Shown: positions 6,831-13,179 of the stretch, one piece after another
How the letters are laid out: the number at the start of each line of letters is the position of its first letter
Numbering within the stretch: position 1 is the stretch's first letter
Position numbers and translations under genes: made by a program
Notes under the pieces: generated by a model
What the model saw: the letters and a program-made list of their open reading frames with translations, nothing else
What the model was told of the DNA's origin: nothing
Database searches by the model: none
NCBI GenBank assembly: GCA_934256695.1
Contig: CAKQPE010000042.1
Coordinates: 1-15,317 of the forward strand
Source of the DNA: an uncultured Eubacteriales bacterium
Lineage (GTDB): Bacteria; Bacillota; Clostridia; Lachnospirales; Anaerotignaceae
Length of the DNA: 15,317 nt
Reading direction: 5' to 3'

Positions 6831-8036
6831 TTATTTGCCGTAAGCAACTTCAAGAGCGTTAGTAAAGTCTTTAAGAAGATCTTCTGTGTTTTCGATACCG
6901 ATTGAGAATCTAAGAAGACCGTCTGTGATACCCATAGCGTATCTTTCTTCTCTTGTAAGGTCTGAGTGTGAGCTCATTGGAGGGTAAGACATTGTTGATC
7001 TGTATCCGCCAAGTGTCATTGCGTAATGGCAAAGTTTAAGAGCACGCATGAATTTGTTCATCTTTGTTAAATCATCATCGATGAATTCAACGCTGAGCAT
7101 TGGGCCATAGTATTTGCCGAACTGTTTTGTAGCAATATCATGCTGTGGGCAGCTTTCAAGTGATGGATGATATACGTTCTTAACATAAGGTGATTTTTCT
7201 AACATAGCAGCAAGTGCGCAAGCGTTGTCGCTCTGTTTCTTAACACGAAGGTCAAGTGTTCTGATACCACGGCAGATTAACCAGCTGTCGAAAGGAGCTG
7301 CCTGGTTACCAAGAAGCTGCTGCATATCGAAAGCTTTCTTTACTAATTCATGGTTCTTTGATGTAAGAGCACCGCCTGTAGCATCTGAATGGCCGTTAGC
7401 AAATTTTGTAAGTGAGCTTACAACTATATCTGCACCAAAGTCAAGTGGTCTGCAAAGAGCACCTGTCATGAATGTGTTGTCGATAACAAGGATAGCGTTG
7501 TTTGCATGAGCAACATCAGCAATAGCCTGAATGTCAGGAACAGCTATAACAGGGTTAGCAACTGTTTCACCATAGAATAATGTTGTGTTTGGTCTTACAG
7601 CAGCTTTGATAGCTTCAATATCTGTAAAGTCAACGAATGTTACGTCAACGCCGTATTTGCCAAGAATCTTTGTGAAGATTTCGATTGATTCACCGTAAAG
7701 TGTATCGCCTGATACGATATGATCTCCTGCTTTTGTGTTAGAGATAACAGCAGCAGAAATAGCAGCCATACCAGCACCGAAGCAAACTGAATCAACGCCG
7801 CCCTCAACGTATGTCATAAGCTGGTTAAGAGCTGTACGGTTAGGGTTACGGTATCTGTTGTAGCAGAAACCTTTTTCATCGTATCTTTTCTGAAGATCGT
7901 CAAGGTCTACTACGTTGTGAGCTGTTGCAAGGTGGATTGGGAGCTGTTCTGGGTTAGATGTTGGCTCTGTAAAATAAGCACCTGCTTCAAGAATATTTGA
8001 TGAAAAATCAAAGCTTGGATCAAAATCGTGTAACAT
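6831..8036 (-). CDS. Cys/Met metabolism PLP-dependent lyase, copy 1
   Basis: A fold-type I pyridoxal-phosphate enzyme of 401 residues in the family of methionine gamma-lyase, cystathionine gamma-lyase and O-acetylhomoserine sulfhydrylase. Numbered from the ATG at 8036, it has Y62 and R64 (YNRYRNPN) from the phosphate-binding loop, GAGMAA (87-92), Y114 stacking on the cofactor, D186 (IDNTF), the Schiff-base lysine K211 (SSLTKFANGHSD) and R377 binding the substrate carboxylate. These numbers match Pseudomonas methionine gamma-lyase, but its special C116 is E116 here. The C-terminal stretch also departs from the family norm (TLGGYRST, then PPMSSHS). The reaction (Met, homocysteine, cystathionine or an O-acylhomoserine) is open. 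ATG 8036 lies 8 nt after AGGAGG; TTG 8042 is too close. Codon use suggests high expression. Confidence 0.88.
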   Translation of the reverse strand: MLHDFDPSFDFSSNILEAGAYFTEPTSNPEQLPIHLATAHNVVDLDDLQKRYDEKGFCYNRYRNPNRTALNQLMTYVEGGVDSVCFGAGMAAISAAVISNTKAGDHIVSGDTLYGESIEIFTKILGKYGVDVTFVDFTDIEAIKAAVRPNTTLFYGETVANPVIAVPDIQAIADVAHANNAILVIDNTFMTGALCRPLDFGADIVVSSLTKFANGHSDATGGALTSKNHELVKKAFDMQQLLGNQAAPFDSWLICRGIRTLDLRVKKQSDNACALAAMLEKSPYVKNVYHPSLESCPQHDIATKQFGKYYGPMLSVEFIDDDLTKMNKFMRALKLCHYAMTLGGYRSTMSYPPMSSHSDLTREERYAMGITDGLLRFSIGIENTEDLLKDFTNALEVAYGK

Positions 8037-8074
8037 TTTCAATTCCTCCTAAAAATAAAAACTTAATACATTAA

Positions 8075-8104
8075 ATTAAATTTTATTAAACTTTTTATTA
8101 TCAA
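8075..8104 (-). promoter_or_regulatory. Promoter of PLP lyase 1
   Basis: The minus strand reads TTGATA (8104-8099), an 18-bp spacer and TTTAAT (8080-8075). The predicted leader is about 32 nt. A 15-bp dyad touches the -35 box on its upstream side. The region is AT-rich, so other assignments are possible. Confidence 0.45.
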
Positions 8105-8118
8105 GCCTTAATAAGGCT
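8104..8118. promoter_or_regulatory. Operator-like dyad AGCCTTA-A-TAAGGCT
   Basis: Two perfect 7-bp arms around one central base abut the -35 box of the lyase 1 promoter. The position suits an activator that contacts RNA polymerase or a repressor that blocks it. The cognate protein is unknown. Confidence 0.5.
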
Positions 8119-8147
8119 GTGATACACATAATTACATAATTTAAAAT

Positions 8148-8224
8148 TTTATCTTTTGTATATTAATTGACTTTATCTTTTGTAAGTTTATTTATCTTTT
8201 GTGTTTTAAAATTTTTTCTTTTGT
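8148..8224. repeat. Four-copy 12-bp direct repeat TTTATCTTTTGT
   Basis: Exact copies begin at 8148, 8172 and 8191, and a fourth at 8213 differs at one base (TTTTTCTTTTGT). Spacings are 24, 19 and 22 bp, about two helical turns, so bound proteins could sit on one face of the DNA. The array lies upstream of the lyase 1 promoter and downstream of the AstE-like gene. It looks like a regulator binding array; no matching regulator can be named. Confidence 0.7.
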
Positions 8225-8283
8225 TCATCTCTTTGACCAAATGCTAACACCTATAGTTAATATATTTATTCAGAATTTTTTAA

Positions 8284-9261
8284 TTATTCTTCTACTTCAC
8301 CGTAAGTAATTAAGTCATCGCCCTTCTGCATAGCAAGGCTTGATGTTGAAATAACAACATGACCGTCAAACTTAGCTGTAATTGTTTCAAGAAGGTTGCC
8401 GAACATATCTCTCATTTCAGCAATTTTCTGTCCTTCTACAACGTCATCTCCTGCTTTTGCAAACATATAACAAAGACCTGTAACAGGTGCTTCAGTCCAT
8501 TCATGTCTCTTGAAGAAATACTGATATGGGTTTGCACATACTTCGCCAGGAAGAATCTTCATAAATTTCATAACTGTACGTAAGTCTGCCTTGTTAGCGT
8601 CAACTTCTTCTCTTGTCCATGTACCTCTGCCGCCTCTTTCAAAAAGAAGTGATGGTATGTTCTGGTCGATTGAAGATGAATTATAGCACTCTGTTCTTCC
8701 GCCTGAGTTCATTCTCCATTTAAAGCTGAGGCATTTAGCAACTTCGTTTGAATAAGCGTTGTTTTCGGAAAGCTTAGGAGCACAGCAGATAGCACAAGCT
8801 TCAAGGTCTTCTACCATATCACCGCTGTGTAAGTCAACATGGAAATCACTCTTTGCAACTAAATCGTTTGAAACGAAAGCACAGATTTTGTTTGCAAGTG
8901 TTTCTGTTTCACCTTCGGCAGGAACACCAGGGAACATTCTGTTAAGGTTCTTACGTTCAGGATCATCAGGAACAACATAAATCTGTCTCTGATTGAAACC
9001 GCTTACGTTTACACAATGAACAAGAATAATAGCACCGCTTACATCTTCAGGGTTAATCTCTTTTGCAAGTTCAATTACGCTTATGATACCAGGGTATTCA
9101 CAGCCATGGATACCTGCTGTAGCAATAAATGTTTTTCCGTCTTCTTTACCGTTTATTATAGTCATAGGAACCTGATAATCTGTTCCCGGTACTGTTACGT
9201 ACTGAGAAACTTTCTGTCCAGGCTCAACTGTAATTCCGGCAATAGTAATACTGTTTTTCAT
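8284..9261 (-). CDS. AstE/aspartoacylase-like zinc hydrolase
   Basis: A protein of 325 residues in the succinylglutamate desuccinylase/aspartoacylase family, zinc enzymes with a carboxypeptidase A-like core that split an acyl group from the nitrogen of an amino acid. Visible residues are the zinc ligands H52 and E55 (IHGCEYPG) and H145 (VDLHSG), the NLNR segment (105-108) with the substrate-binding arginine, and the probable catalytic glutamate E208 (LLFERGG). Residues about 258-325 form a beta-rich tail typical of the family. No signal peptide is seen, so it is cytoplasmic. The ATG follows AAGGAGG by 7 nt. Codon use is biased as in the neighbouring lyases. The natural substrate cannot be told from sequence; an N-acyl amino acid feeding the lyases is a guess. 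Confidence 0.88.
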   Translation of the reverse strand: MKNSITIAGITVEPGQKVSQYVTVPGTDYQVPMTIINGKEDGKTFIATAGIHGCEYPGIISVIELAKEINPEDVSGAIILVHCVNVSGFNQRQIYVVPDDPERKNLNRMFPGVPAEGETETLANKICAFVSNDLVAKSDFHVDLHSGDMVEDLEACAICCAPKLSENNAYSNEVAKCLSFKWRMNSGGRTECYNSSSIDQNIPSLLFERGGRGTWTREEVDANKADLRTVMKFMKILPGEVCANPYQYFFKRHEWTEAPVTGLCYMFAKAGDDVVEGQKIAEMRDMFGNLLETITAKFDGHVVISTSSLAMQKGDDLITYGEVEE

Positions 9262-9338
9262 TTTACATCCTCCTTAATAATACACACATTTTTATATTAG
9301 TTTAGAAGTATGTAGCGCCTACAGCATCAATGACAACC

Positions 9339-9354
9339 TATCCCATTTGATTTG
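9339..9354. repeat. Third copy of the 16-nt element, inverted
   Basis: The plus strand reads TATCCCATTTGATTTG, which the minus strand carries at 3602-3587 and 3736-3721. Here the hydrolase mRNA, read from the minus strand, therefore carries the complement CAAAUCAAAUGGGAUA, about 35-50 nt from its predicted 5' end. No terminator hairpin adjoins this copy. Confidence 0.85.
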
Positions 9355-9395
9355 ACTTTGATTAAATGTAAGCCGCTGTTAATCTTCAATTCGAT

Positions 9396-9424
9396 ATTAA
9401 ACCCTATTGTCACTATACAGTCAA
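9396..9424 (-). promoter_or_regulatory. Promoter of the AstE-like gene
   Basis: The minus strand reads TTGACT (9424-9419), a 17-bp spacer ending GGG and TTTAAT (9401-9396). It is very like the AGCS promoter, including ten of seventeen spacer bases. The predicted leader is about 125 nt. Confidence 0.6.
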
Positions 9425-9896
9425 GAAAATTATTCGCCATAATTACCTAACAAATAAGTTATTTATACATTATACTATGCAATTTTTACCCACAGTTTTT
9501 TCTGTTTTTTCTTATAATATTGGTTTTATATACATTTTATACAATTTAACGATGTTTTATAGCTTTTATCGAAGGTTTTTATGAGCATTTTATACAAAAA
9601 ATGACATAAAAATCATTTTAATGTACTTTTTTGCATACCTCTGTCTCACTTTATCACGTTAATATATTTCAGCCGTTTATTTTACGTATCGTATATTTTT
9701 GCATATATTTTACACATTTCGATATTACTGTTCAGCCGCATTTTATCACAATTTTTTCTAATGAGACATTAAATTTTCTTATGTCAAAAATTATTCGGCA
9801 CTTTTTCCATAAGTCATTTTTAAATTGTTTAAAAAAATTCCTTCCTTTTATGTATAAATAACCAAATATATCAAAAAAATTTTTTTAAAAAACCTA
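9425..9896. other. Long AT-rich noncoding stretch
   Basis: About 470 bp between the promoters of the divergent hydrolase and lyase 2 genes show no convincing gene; the one open frame (from a TTG at 9631) has no ribosome binding site. A 12-bp direct repeat CATTTTATACAA occurs at 9533 and 9586, and a small hairpin AAAATGA/TCATTTT lies at 9598-9619. The stretch may hold upstream regulatory sites. Confidence 0.5.
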
Positions 9897-9927
9897 TTGA
9901 CTCTATTGCACCTACACACAATAAAAT
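9897..9927 (+). promoter_or_regulatory. Promoter of PLP lyase 2
   Basis: TTGACT (9897-9902) is followed by AATAAA (9920-9925, spacer 17) or TAAAAT (9922-9927, spacer 19). The -35 box and the next four bases (CTAT) match the AGCS promoter. Transcription should start near 9933. Confidence 0.5.
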
Positions 9928-9947
9928 AAATCTCGTAAAACAAAGCA

Positions 9948-9994
9948 AGCGGTTTTAAGCATACTTTCCGTATGGGAACGGAACGTAAAACGCT
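9948..9994 (+). promoter_or_regulatory. Structured leader element of PLP lyase 2
   Basis: A 9-bp stem with one bulged G, AGCGGTTTTA (9948-9957) with TAAAACGCT (9986-9994), encloses two rival inner hairpins: CATAC/GTATG (9960-9964 with 9970-9974) and TTCCGT/ACGGAA (9966-9971 with 9978-9983, loop ATGGGA). Such exclusive folds suit a switch. It does not match the SAM, cobalamin, c-di-GMP or T-box consensus as I know them. It ends about 65 nt before the start codon and no terminator follows, so control would be at translation. Confidence 0.5.
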
Positions 9995-10058
9995 GAAGCC
10001 ACAAAAACAATAAAATATTTTTAGGTTAATGCTTTAATTTTAAGGGAGGAATTTTGAA

Positions 10059-11252
10059 ATGAAACTTGAAACAAAACTTCTTTACACAAGAGAATACAAA
10101 GACGGAGCTTGCAACTTACTTAAACCAGAAGCTTTCCCTCTTTACACATGTACAGCTTTCACAGCTAACACACTTTCAGAAATCAAACAGGCTTATGCTC
10201 AGGGATATACATATATCAGAACAAACAACCCTGACCGTGATGTACTTGCTTCTCAGGTTACAGCTCTTGAAGCTCCTGGCTTAGAAGACAAAGCTACTCT
10301 TGTTTTCTCATCAGGTATGGCTTCTATCTCAACAACAATCGGTTCACTTCTTAAAGCTGGCGACCATGTAATCTGCAACAGCAGAATCTACGGCGAAACA
10401 TTCGACGTATTCGGCAAAATGTTCTCAAGATTCGGTATCGAATCAACACTCGTAAACATGGACAACATCGAAGAAGTTAAGGCTGCTATCAAACCTAACA
10501 CAAAGATGATCTATGCTGAAGTTTGCGCTAACCCAACAATGAACCTTATCGATATTCCTGAGTTTGCTAAACTTGCTCATGAAAACGGTGCTCTTCTTAT
10601 GATGGATAACACATTCACAACAGCACTTTCAATCAAACCACTTACACTTGGTGCAGATATCGTTATTTCTTCAATGACAAAATTCATGAACGGTCATTCA
10701 GATGCTATCCTTGGCTGCATGACAGCTTCTAAAGAAATCATCGAAACAGTACGTCCAATGAGAATGCTCTTCGGTACACCTGCTGATCCATTCCCATGCT
10801 GGCAGATGATCCGTGGTCTTGAAACACTTCACCTTCGTGTTAAAAAACAGATGTACAATGCTGCTAAACTTGCTGCATTCTTTGAAAACGATCCACACGT
10901 TATCAAAGTTAACCATCCATCACTTGACAGCTTCCCACAGAGAGCTATCGCTAAGAAACTTTGGAGCGATGACGAAGCTATCAGCGGTATGATGAGCATC
11001 ATCCTCAACACAGAAGATGAAGAAAAGATCGATAAATTCATGGCTAAACTTGAGTTCGTTCACTACGCTACAACACTTGGCGGTCTTAGAACAACACTTA
11101 ACCACCCATGCACATCTTCACACAGCCATATGCCTGATGCAGACAGAAGAGCTATGGGTATCACACCTGGTATGTTCCGTGTATCTGTAGGTATCGAAGA
11201 TACAGAAGATCTTATCAACGATTTCAAACAGGCTTTCGAAGCTTTAGACTGA
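10059..11252 (+). CDS. Cys/Met metabolism PLP-dependent lyase, copy 2
   Basis: A paralogue of the first lyase, 397 residues. It keeps Y52 and R54 (YTYIRTNNP), SSGMAS (84-89), Y111, D183 (MDNTF), the Schiff-base lysine K208 (SSMTKFMNGHSD) and R374. Like copy 1 it has a glutamate (E113, IYGETFD) where methionine gamma-lyase has its catalytic cysteine, and the same odd C-terminal pair TLGGLRTT and CTSSHS. The two clearly form one subgroup but are far from identical, so this is an old duplication or two different specificities. The ATG follows AAGGGAGG by 9 nt. Codons are strongly biased (ATC, GGT, CTT, AAC), suggesting a very abundant protein. It has its own promoter, structured leader and strong terminator. 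The exact reaction is unknown. Confidence 0.88.
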   Translation: MKLETKLLYTREYKDGACNLLKPEAFPLYTCTAFTANTLSEIKQAYAQGYTYIRTNNPDRDVLASQVTALEAPGLEDKATLVFSSGMASISTTIGSLLKAGDHVICNSRIYGETFDVFGKMFSRFGIESTLVNMDNIEEVKAAIKPNTKMIYAEVCANPTMNLIDIPEFAKLAHENGALLMMDNTFTTALSIKPLTLGADIVISSMTKFMNGHSDAILGCMTASKEIIETVRPMRMLFGTPADPFPCWQMIRGLETLHLRVKKQMYNAAKLAAFFENDPHVIKVNHPSLDSFPQRAIAKKLWSDDEAISGMMSIILNTEDEEKIDKFMAKLEFVHYATTLGGLRTTLNHPCTSSHSHMPDADRRAMGITPGMFRVSVGIEDTEDLINDFKQAFEALD

Positions 11253-11281
11253 TTCTAAAATCGAATATAGATTGTACCTTT

Positions 11282-11311
11282 AAGGGAACGGATAAAACCG
11301 TTCCCTTTTTT
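11282..11311 (+). terminator. Terminator of PLP lyase 2
   Basis: A perfect 10-bp stem AAGGGAACGG/CCGTTCCCTT (11282-11291 with 11298-11307) with a 6-nt loop and a T-run. The 8-mer GGGAACGG of the stem also occurs in the leader of the same gene (9974-9981). Confidence 0.9.
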
Positions 11312-11343
11312 AATTCAAAACCATTGTTTTTTTTAAAAAACCT

Positions 11344-11372
11344 TTGCACTAAATAAAAAAATATTGTAAAAT
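11344..11372 (+). promoter_or_regulatory. Promoter of the B3/B4-domain gene
   Basis: TTGCAC (11344-11349), a 17-bp spacer and TAAAAT (11367-11372) lie 35 bp before the start codon, after the terminator of lyase 2. Confidence 0.5.
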
Positions 11373-11406
11373 TATAGCCAGACAGTGATATTAGGAGGAT
11401 GTAGTT

Positions 11407-12069
11407 ATGAATATATCTATAAGCAACGAAATTAAAGAAAAAGTACCTTGCACCAAGCTTGCCGTACTTAAATACAGTGTTGATACAGAAGAAACAAATC
11501 CCGAATTATGGAAATATATGAAAGAAAATACAATTCCTGCCATATTAAACGAGCTTGAAACAAAAACCGTAACAGAGCTTAAAAATGTAGATACATCAAG
11601 AAAAGCTTATAAAGCCTTCGGTAAAGATCCCGGCAGATACCGTGTTTCATCAGAAGCACTTATAAGACGTATTAAACAGGGCAAAGACCTTTATAAAATA
11701 AATACCGTTGTTGATACAAACAACCTTATATCCGTAGAAAGCGGATTTTCAGCCGGCTCTTATGACTGCGACTGTATAAACGGAGATATAGTACTTAATC
11801 TTGGTCATGCTGGAGAAAGCTACAAAGGCATAGGAAAAGACAGCGTAAATATCGAAAACCTTCCTGTCCTTTGTGATAATGACGGTCCTTTTGGCAGCCC
11901 TACAAGCGATTCCGAAAAAGCCATGATCTCTCTTTCATCTAAAAACATAATTACTCTTATTTACGTTTTCACTGACGAAGAAGACCTTGATGCCCTTTTG
12001 AATAAATCAGCCGCTTATCTTGAAAAATATGCCGGTGCTAAAGATATAGAAAAATTCGTAGTTGAATAA
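11407..12069 (+). CDS. B3/B4 domain protein (PheT-like fold)
   Basis: A stand-alone protein of 220 residues built on the B3/B4 domain, the tRNA-binding/editing-type fold first seen in the beta subunit of phenylalanyl-tRNA synthetase. The core is plain: RKAYKAFGKDPGRYRVSSEA (65-84), then LIRRIKQGK (85-93), VVDTNNLISV (101-110), GSYDCD (117-122), GESY (136-139) and the SPTSDS segment (164-169). Stand-alone members are common in Bacillota; their job is unknown, and trans-editing of mischarged tRNA has been proposed by analogy. AGGAGG lies 8 nt before the ATG. It is probably a single-gene unit. Codon use is ordinary. Confidence 0.88.
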   Translation: MNISISNEIKEKVPCTKLAVLKYSVDTEETNPELWKYMKENTIPAILNELETKTVTELKNVDTSRKAYKAFGKDPGRYRVSSEALIRRIKQGKDLYKINTVVDTNNLISVESGFSAGSYDCDCINGDIVLNLGHAGESYKGIGKDSVNIENLPVLCDNDGPFGSPTSDSEKAMISLSSKNIITLIYVFTDEEDLDALLNKSAAYLEKYAGAKDIEKFVVE

Positions 12070-12106
12070 TCCGCATTTTTTAATGCCGCAATTATTTTAG
12101 TCATAA

Positions 12107-12154
12107 AGCTGTACAAAAACAGCTATCCGCCGGACTGACATTTTCTTTCCGGCG
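12107..12154 (+). terminator. Hairpin pair, weak terminator before merR gene
   Basis: AGCTGT/ACAGCT (12107-12112 with 12119-12124) is followed by CGCCGGA/TCCGGCG (12128-12134 with 12148-12154) with a 13-nt loop and TTTGTTGTC. The second could end the B3/B4 transcript, but the T-run is poor. The first is also an 18-bp dyad that could be a protein site in front of the regulator gene. Confidence 0.4.
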
Positions 12155-12196
12155 TTTGTTGTCTATTTTTATAAAAACAAGAAAGGAGGATTATAA

Positions 12197-13000
12197 GTGA
12201 AAGACTTATATTCTATAGGTGAAGTTGCAAAAATTATGGGAGTTTCCATTCAGACTCTGCGGTATTACAGCAGTATTGACCTTCTTCATCCGGAATATAC
12301 AAACCCGGCTACAGGCTACAGGTATTACTCAGTAAATCAGCTTCATTTCATAGACCGAATTAAATATTTACAGAAACTCGGTCTCAGTCTGGAAGAAATT
12401 AAAAGCGTACTTTCAAACAACGATATTACTGAACTGGTTCAACTTCTTGACTCTCATAAATCAAAATGTCTTAAAGAAATAACACGTCTTCAAGATGTTA
12501 TCGACAGTATCGAATGGTACAAAAATTATTTTACATATGTAAATGAGGACAGCATAAATGACAACTTCTACAGCCTGCATATAGAAAAGCGTTATCTTCT
12601 TGCAGTACCATATGATGAAAAAACAAATGAGGAAGTTCATCTTATGCTGCACGAAATTAAAAACAGTGAAAAATTCCATAACCTTAAATATGTACGTCAA
12701 TTTTCACTTATACTTGATTACAACAGCCTTATTGAATGTAACCTCGAAAGAAAGTATCTCGGTATGTTCTTAAAGGAAGCACCAGACTTTGAATCCGAAT
12801 ACATAATGGAAATACCGGAAGGTGATTATCTCTGCTTTAAGGCAAGAATACTCTCTGATACTTGGAATCCTTATTTTGCAAAGCTTTTCTTCAGCGGCAA
12901 AACAAAACCGCCTATTGTCCTTGCAAACGAATATGAGGATAGCCTTTTTGAATACTCAAAGAGCATTTATGAAATACAAATGCTTATTCCTATGGATTAA
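12197..13000 (+). CDS. MerR family transcriptional regulator
   Basis: A protein of 267 residues with an N-terminal MerR DNA-binding domain: helix-turn-helix and first wing SIGEVAKIMGVSIQTLRYY (6-24), the RYYSVNQLHFIDRIKYLQ stretch (42-59), then a coiled-coil dimer helix (about 83-112). Residues 120-267 form an effector domain of the size seen in BmrR-like multidrug sensors (BmrR has 278 residues); it has no cysteine cluster of a metal sensor. The start is a GTG at 12197, 7 nt after GAAAGGAGG. MerR proteins usually act on a neighbouring gene; the MATE pump gene downstream on the other strand is the obvious candidate, though terminators and a second gene lie between. The ligand is unknown. Confidence 0.9.
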   Translation: MKDLYSIGEVAKIMGVSIQTLRYYSSIDLLHPEYTNPATGYRYYSVNQLHFIDRIKYLQKLGLSLEEIKSVLSNNDITELVQLLDSHKSKCLKEITRLQDVIDSIEWYKNYFTYVNEDSINDNFYSLHIEKRYLLAVPYDEKTNEEVHLMLHEIKNSEKFHNLKYVRQFSLILDYNSLIECNLERKYLGMFLKEAPDFESEYIMEIPEGDYLCFKARILSDTWNPYFAKLFFSGKTKPPIVLANEYEDSLFEYSKSIYEIQMLIPMD

Positions 13001-13009
13001 AGTTTGCCG

Positions 13010-13025
13010 CACAGCTAAAGCTGTG
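13010..13025. repeat. Dyad CACAGCT-AA-AAGCTGTG-type hairpin after merR
   Basis: CACAGCT (13010-13016) pairs with AGCTGTG (13019-13025) across two bases. The half-site AGCTGT/ACAGCT also occurs in the dyad upstream of the merR gene (12107-12124) in the opposite order. It may be a hairpin at the 3' end or a regulator site. Confidence 0.5.
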
Positions 13026-13075
13026 ACACCTTATTAATAAAAGAAAACTTATTACAATAAATTTATGCTTATAAC

Positions 13076-13113
13076 AAAAACCATCTGAAACAAAAATGTT
13101 TTAGATGGTTTTT
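13076..13113. terminator. Bidirectional terminator, merR / membrane-anchored protein
   Basis: A 17-bp stem (13076-13092 with 13097-13113, one G-U pair) with a 4-nt loop, A-tract on the left and T-tract on the right. It lies between the converging merR gene and the MATE operon and can serve both. Confidence 0.85.
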
Positions 13114-13179
13114 TATTAAAATTCAGATATGTTATTTAAAAATAATTAAATATACAGAAAAAGTCTATGTTTTAGTTTC

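Noticed and set aside
8037..8042. TTG start for lyase 1, two codons upstream
   Set aside because: It lies only 2 nt after AGGAGG; the ATG at 8036 has normal spacing and gives the numbering that fits the family.
8148..8224. CRISPR array
   Set aside because: Repeats are only 12 bp with gaps of 7-12 bp, far shorter than CRISPR repeats and spacers, and no cas genes are nearby.
9631..9861. Open frame of 76 codons on the plus strand in the hydrolase/lyase 2 gap
   Set aside because: It begins with TTG, has no ribosome binding site, and its composition is that of AT-rich noncoding DNA with no recognisable domain.
9948..10000. Known riboswitch (SAM-I, cobalamin or c-di-GMP) before lyase 2
   Set aside because: Short stretches such as GGGAAC, CTGAAGCC or ACGTAAAACG recall parts of these consensus sequences, but the required cores (GGCAACC, the complete B12 box, the GNRA tetraloop and receptor) are absent.
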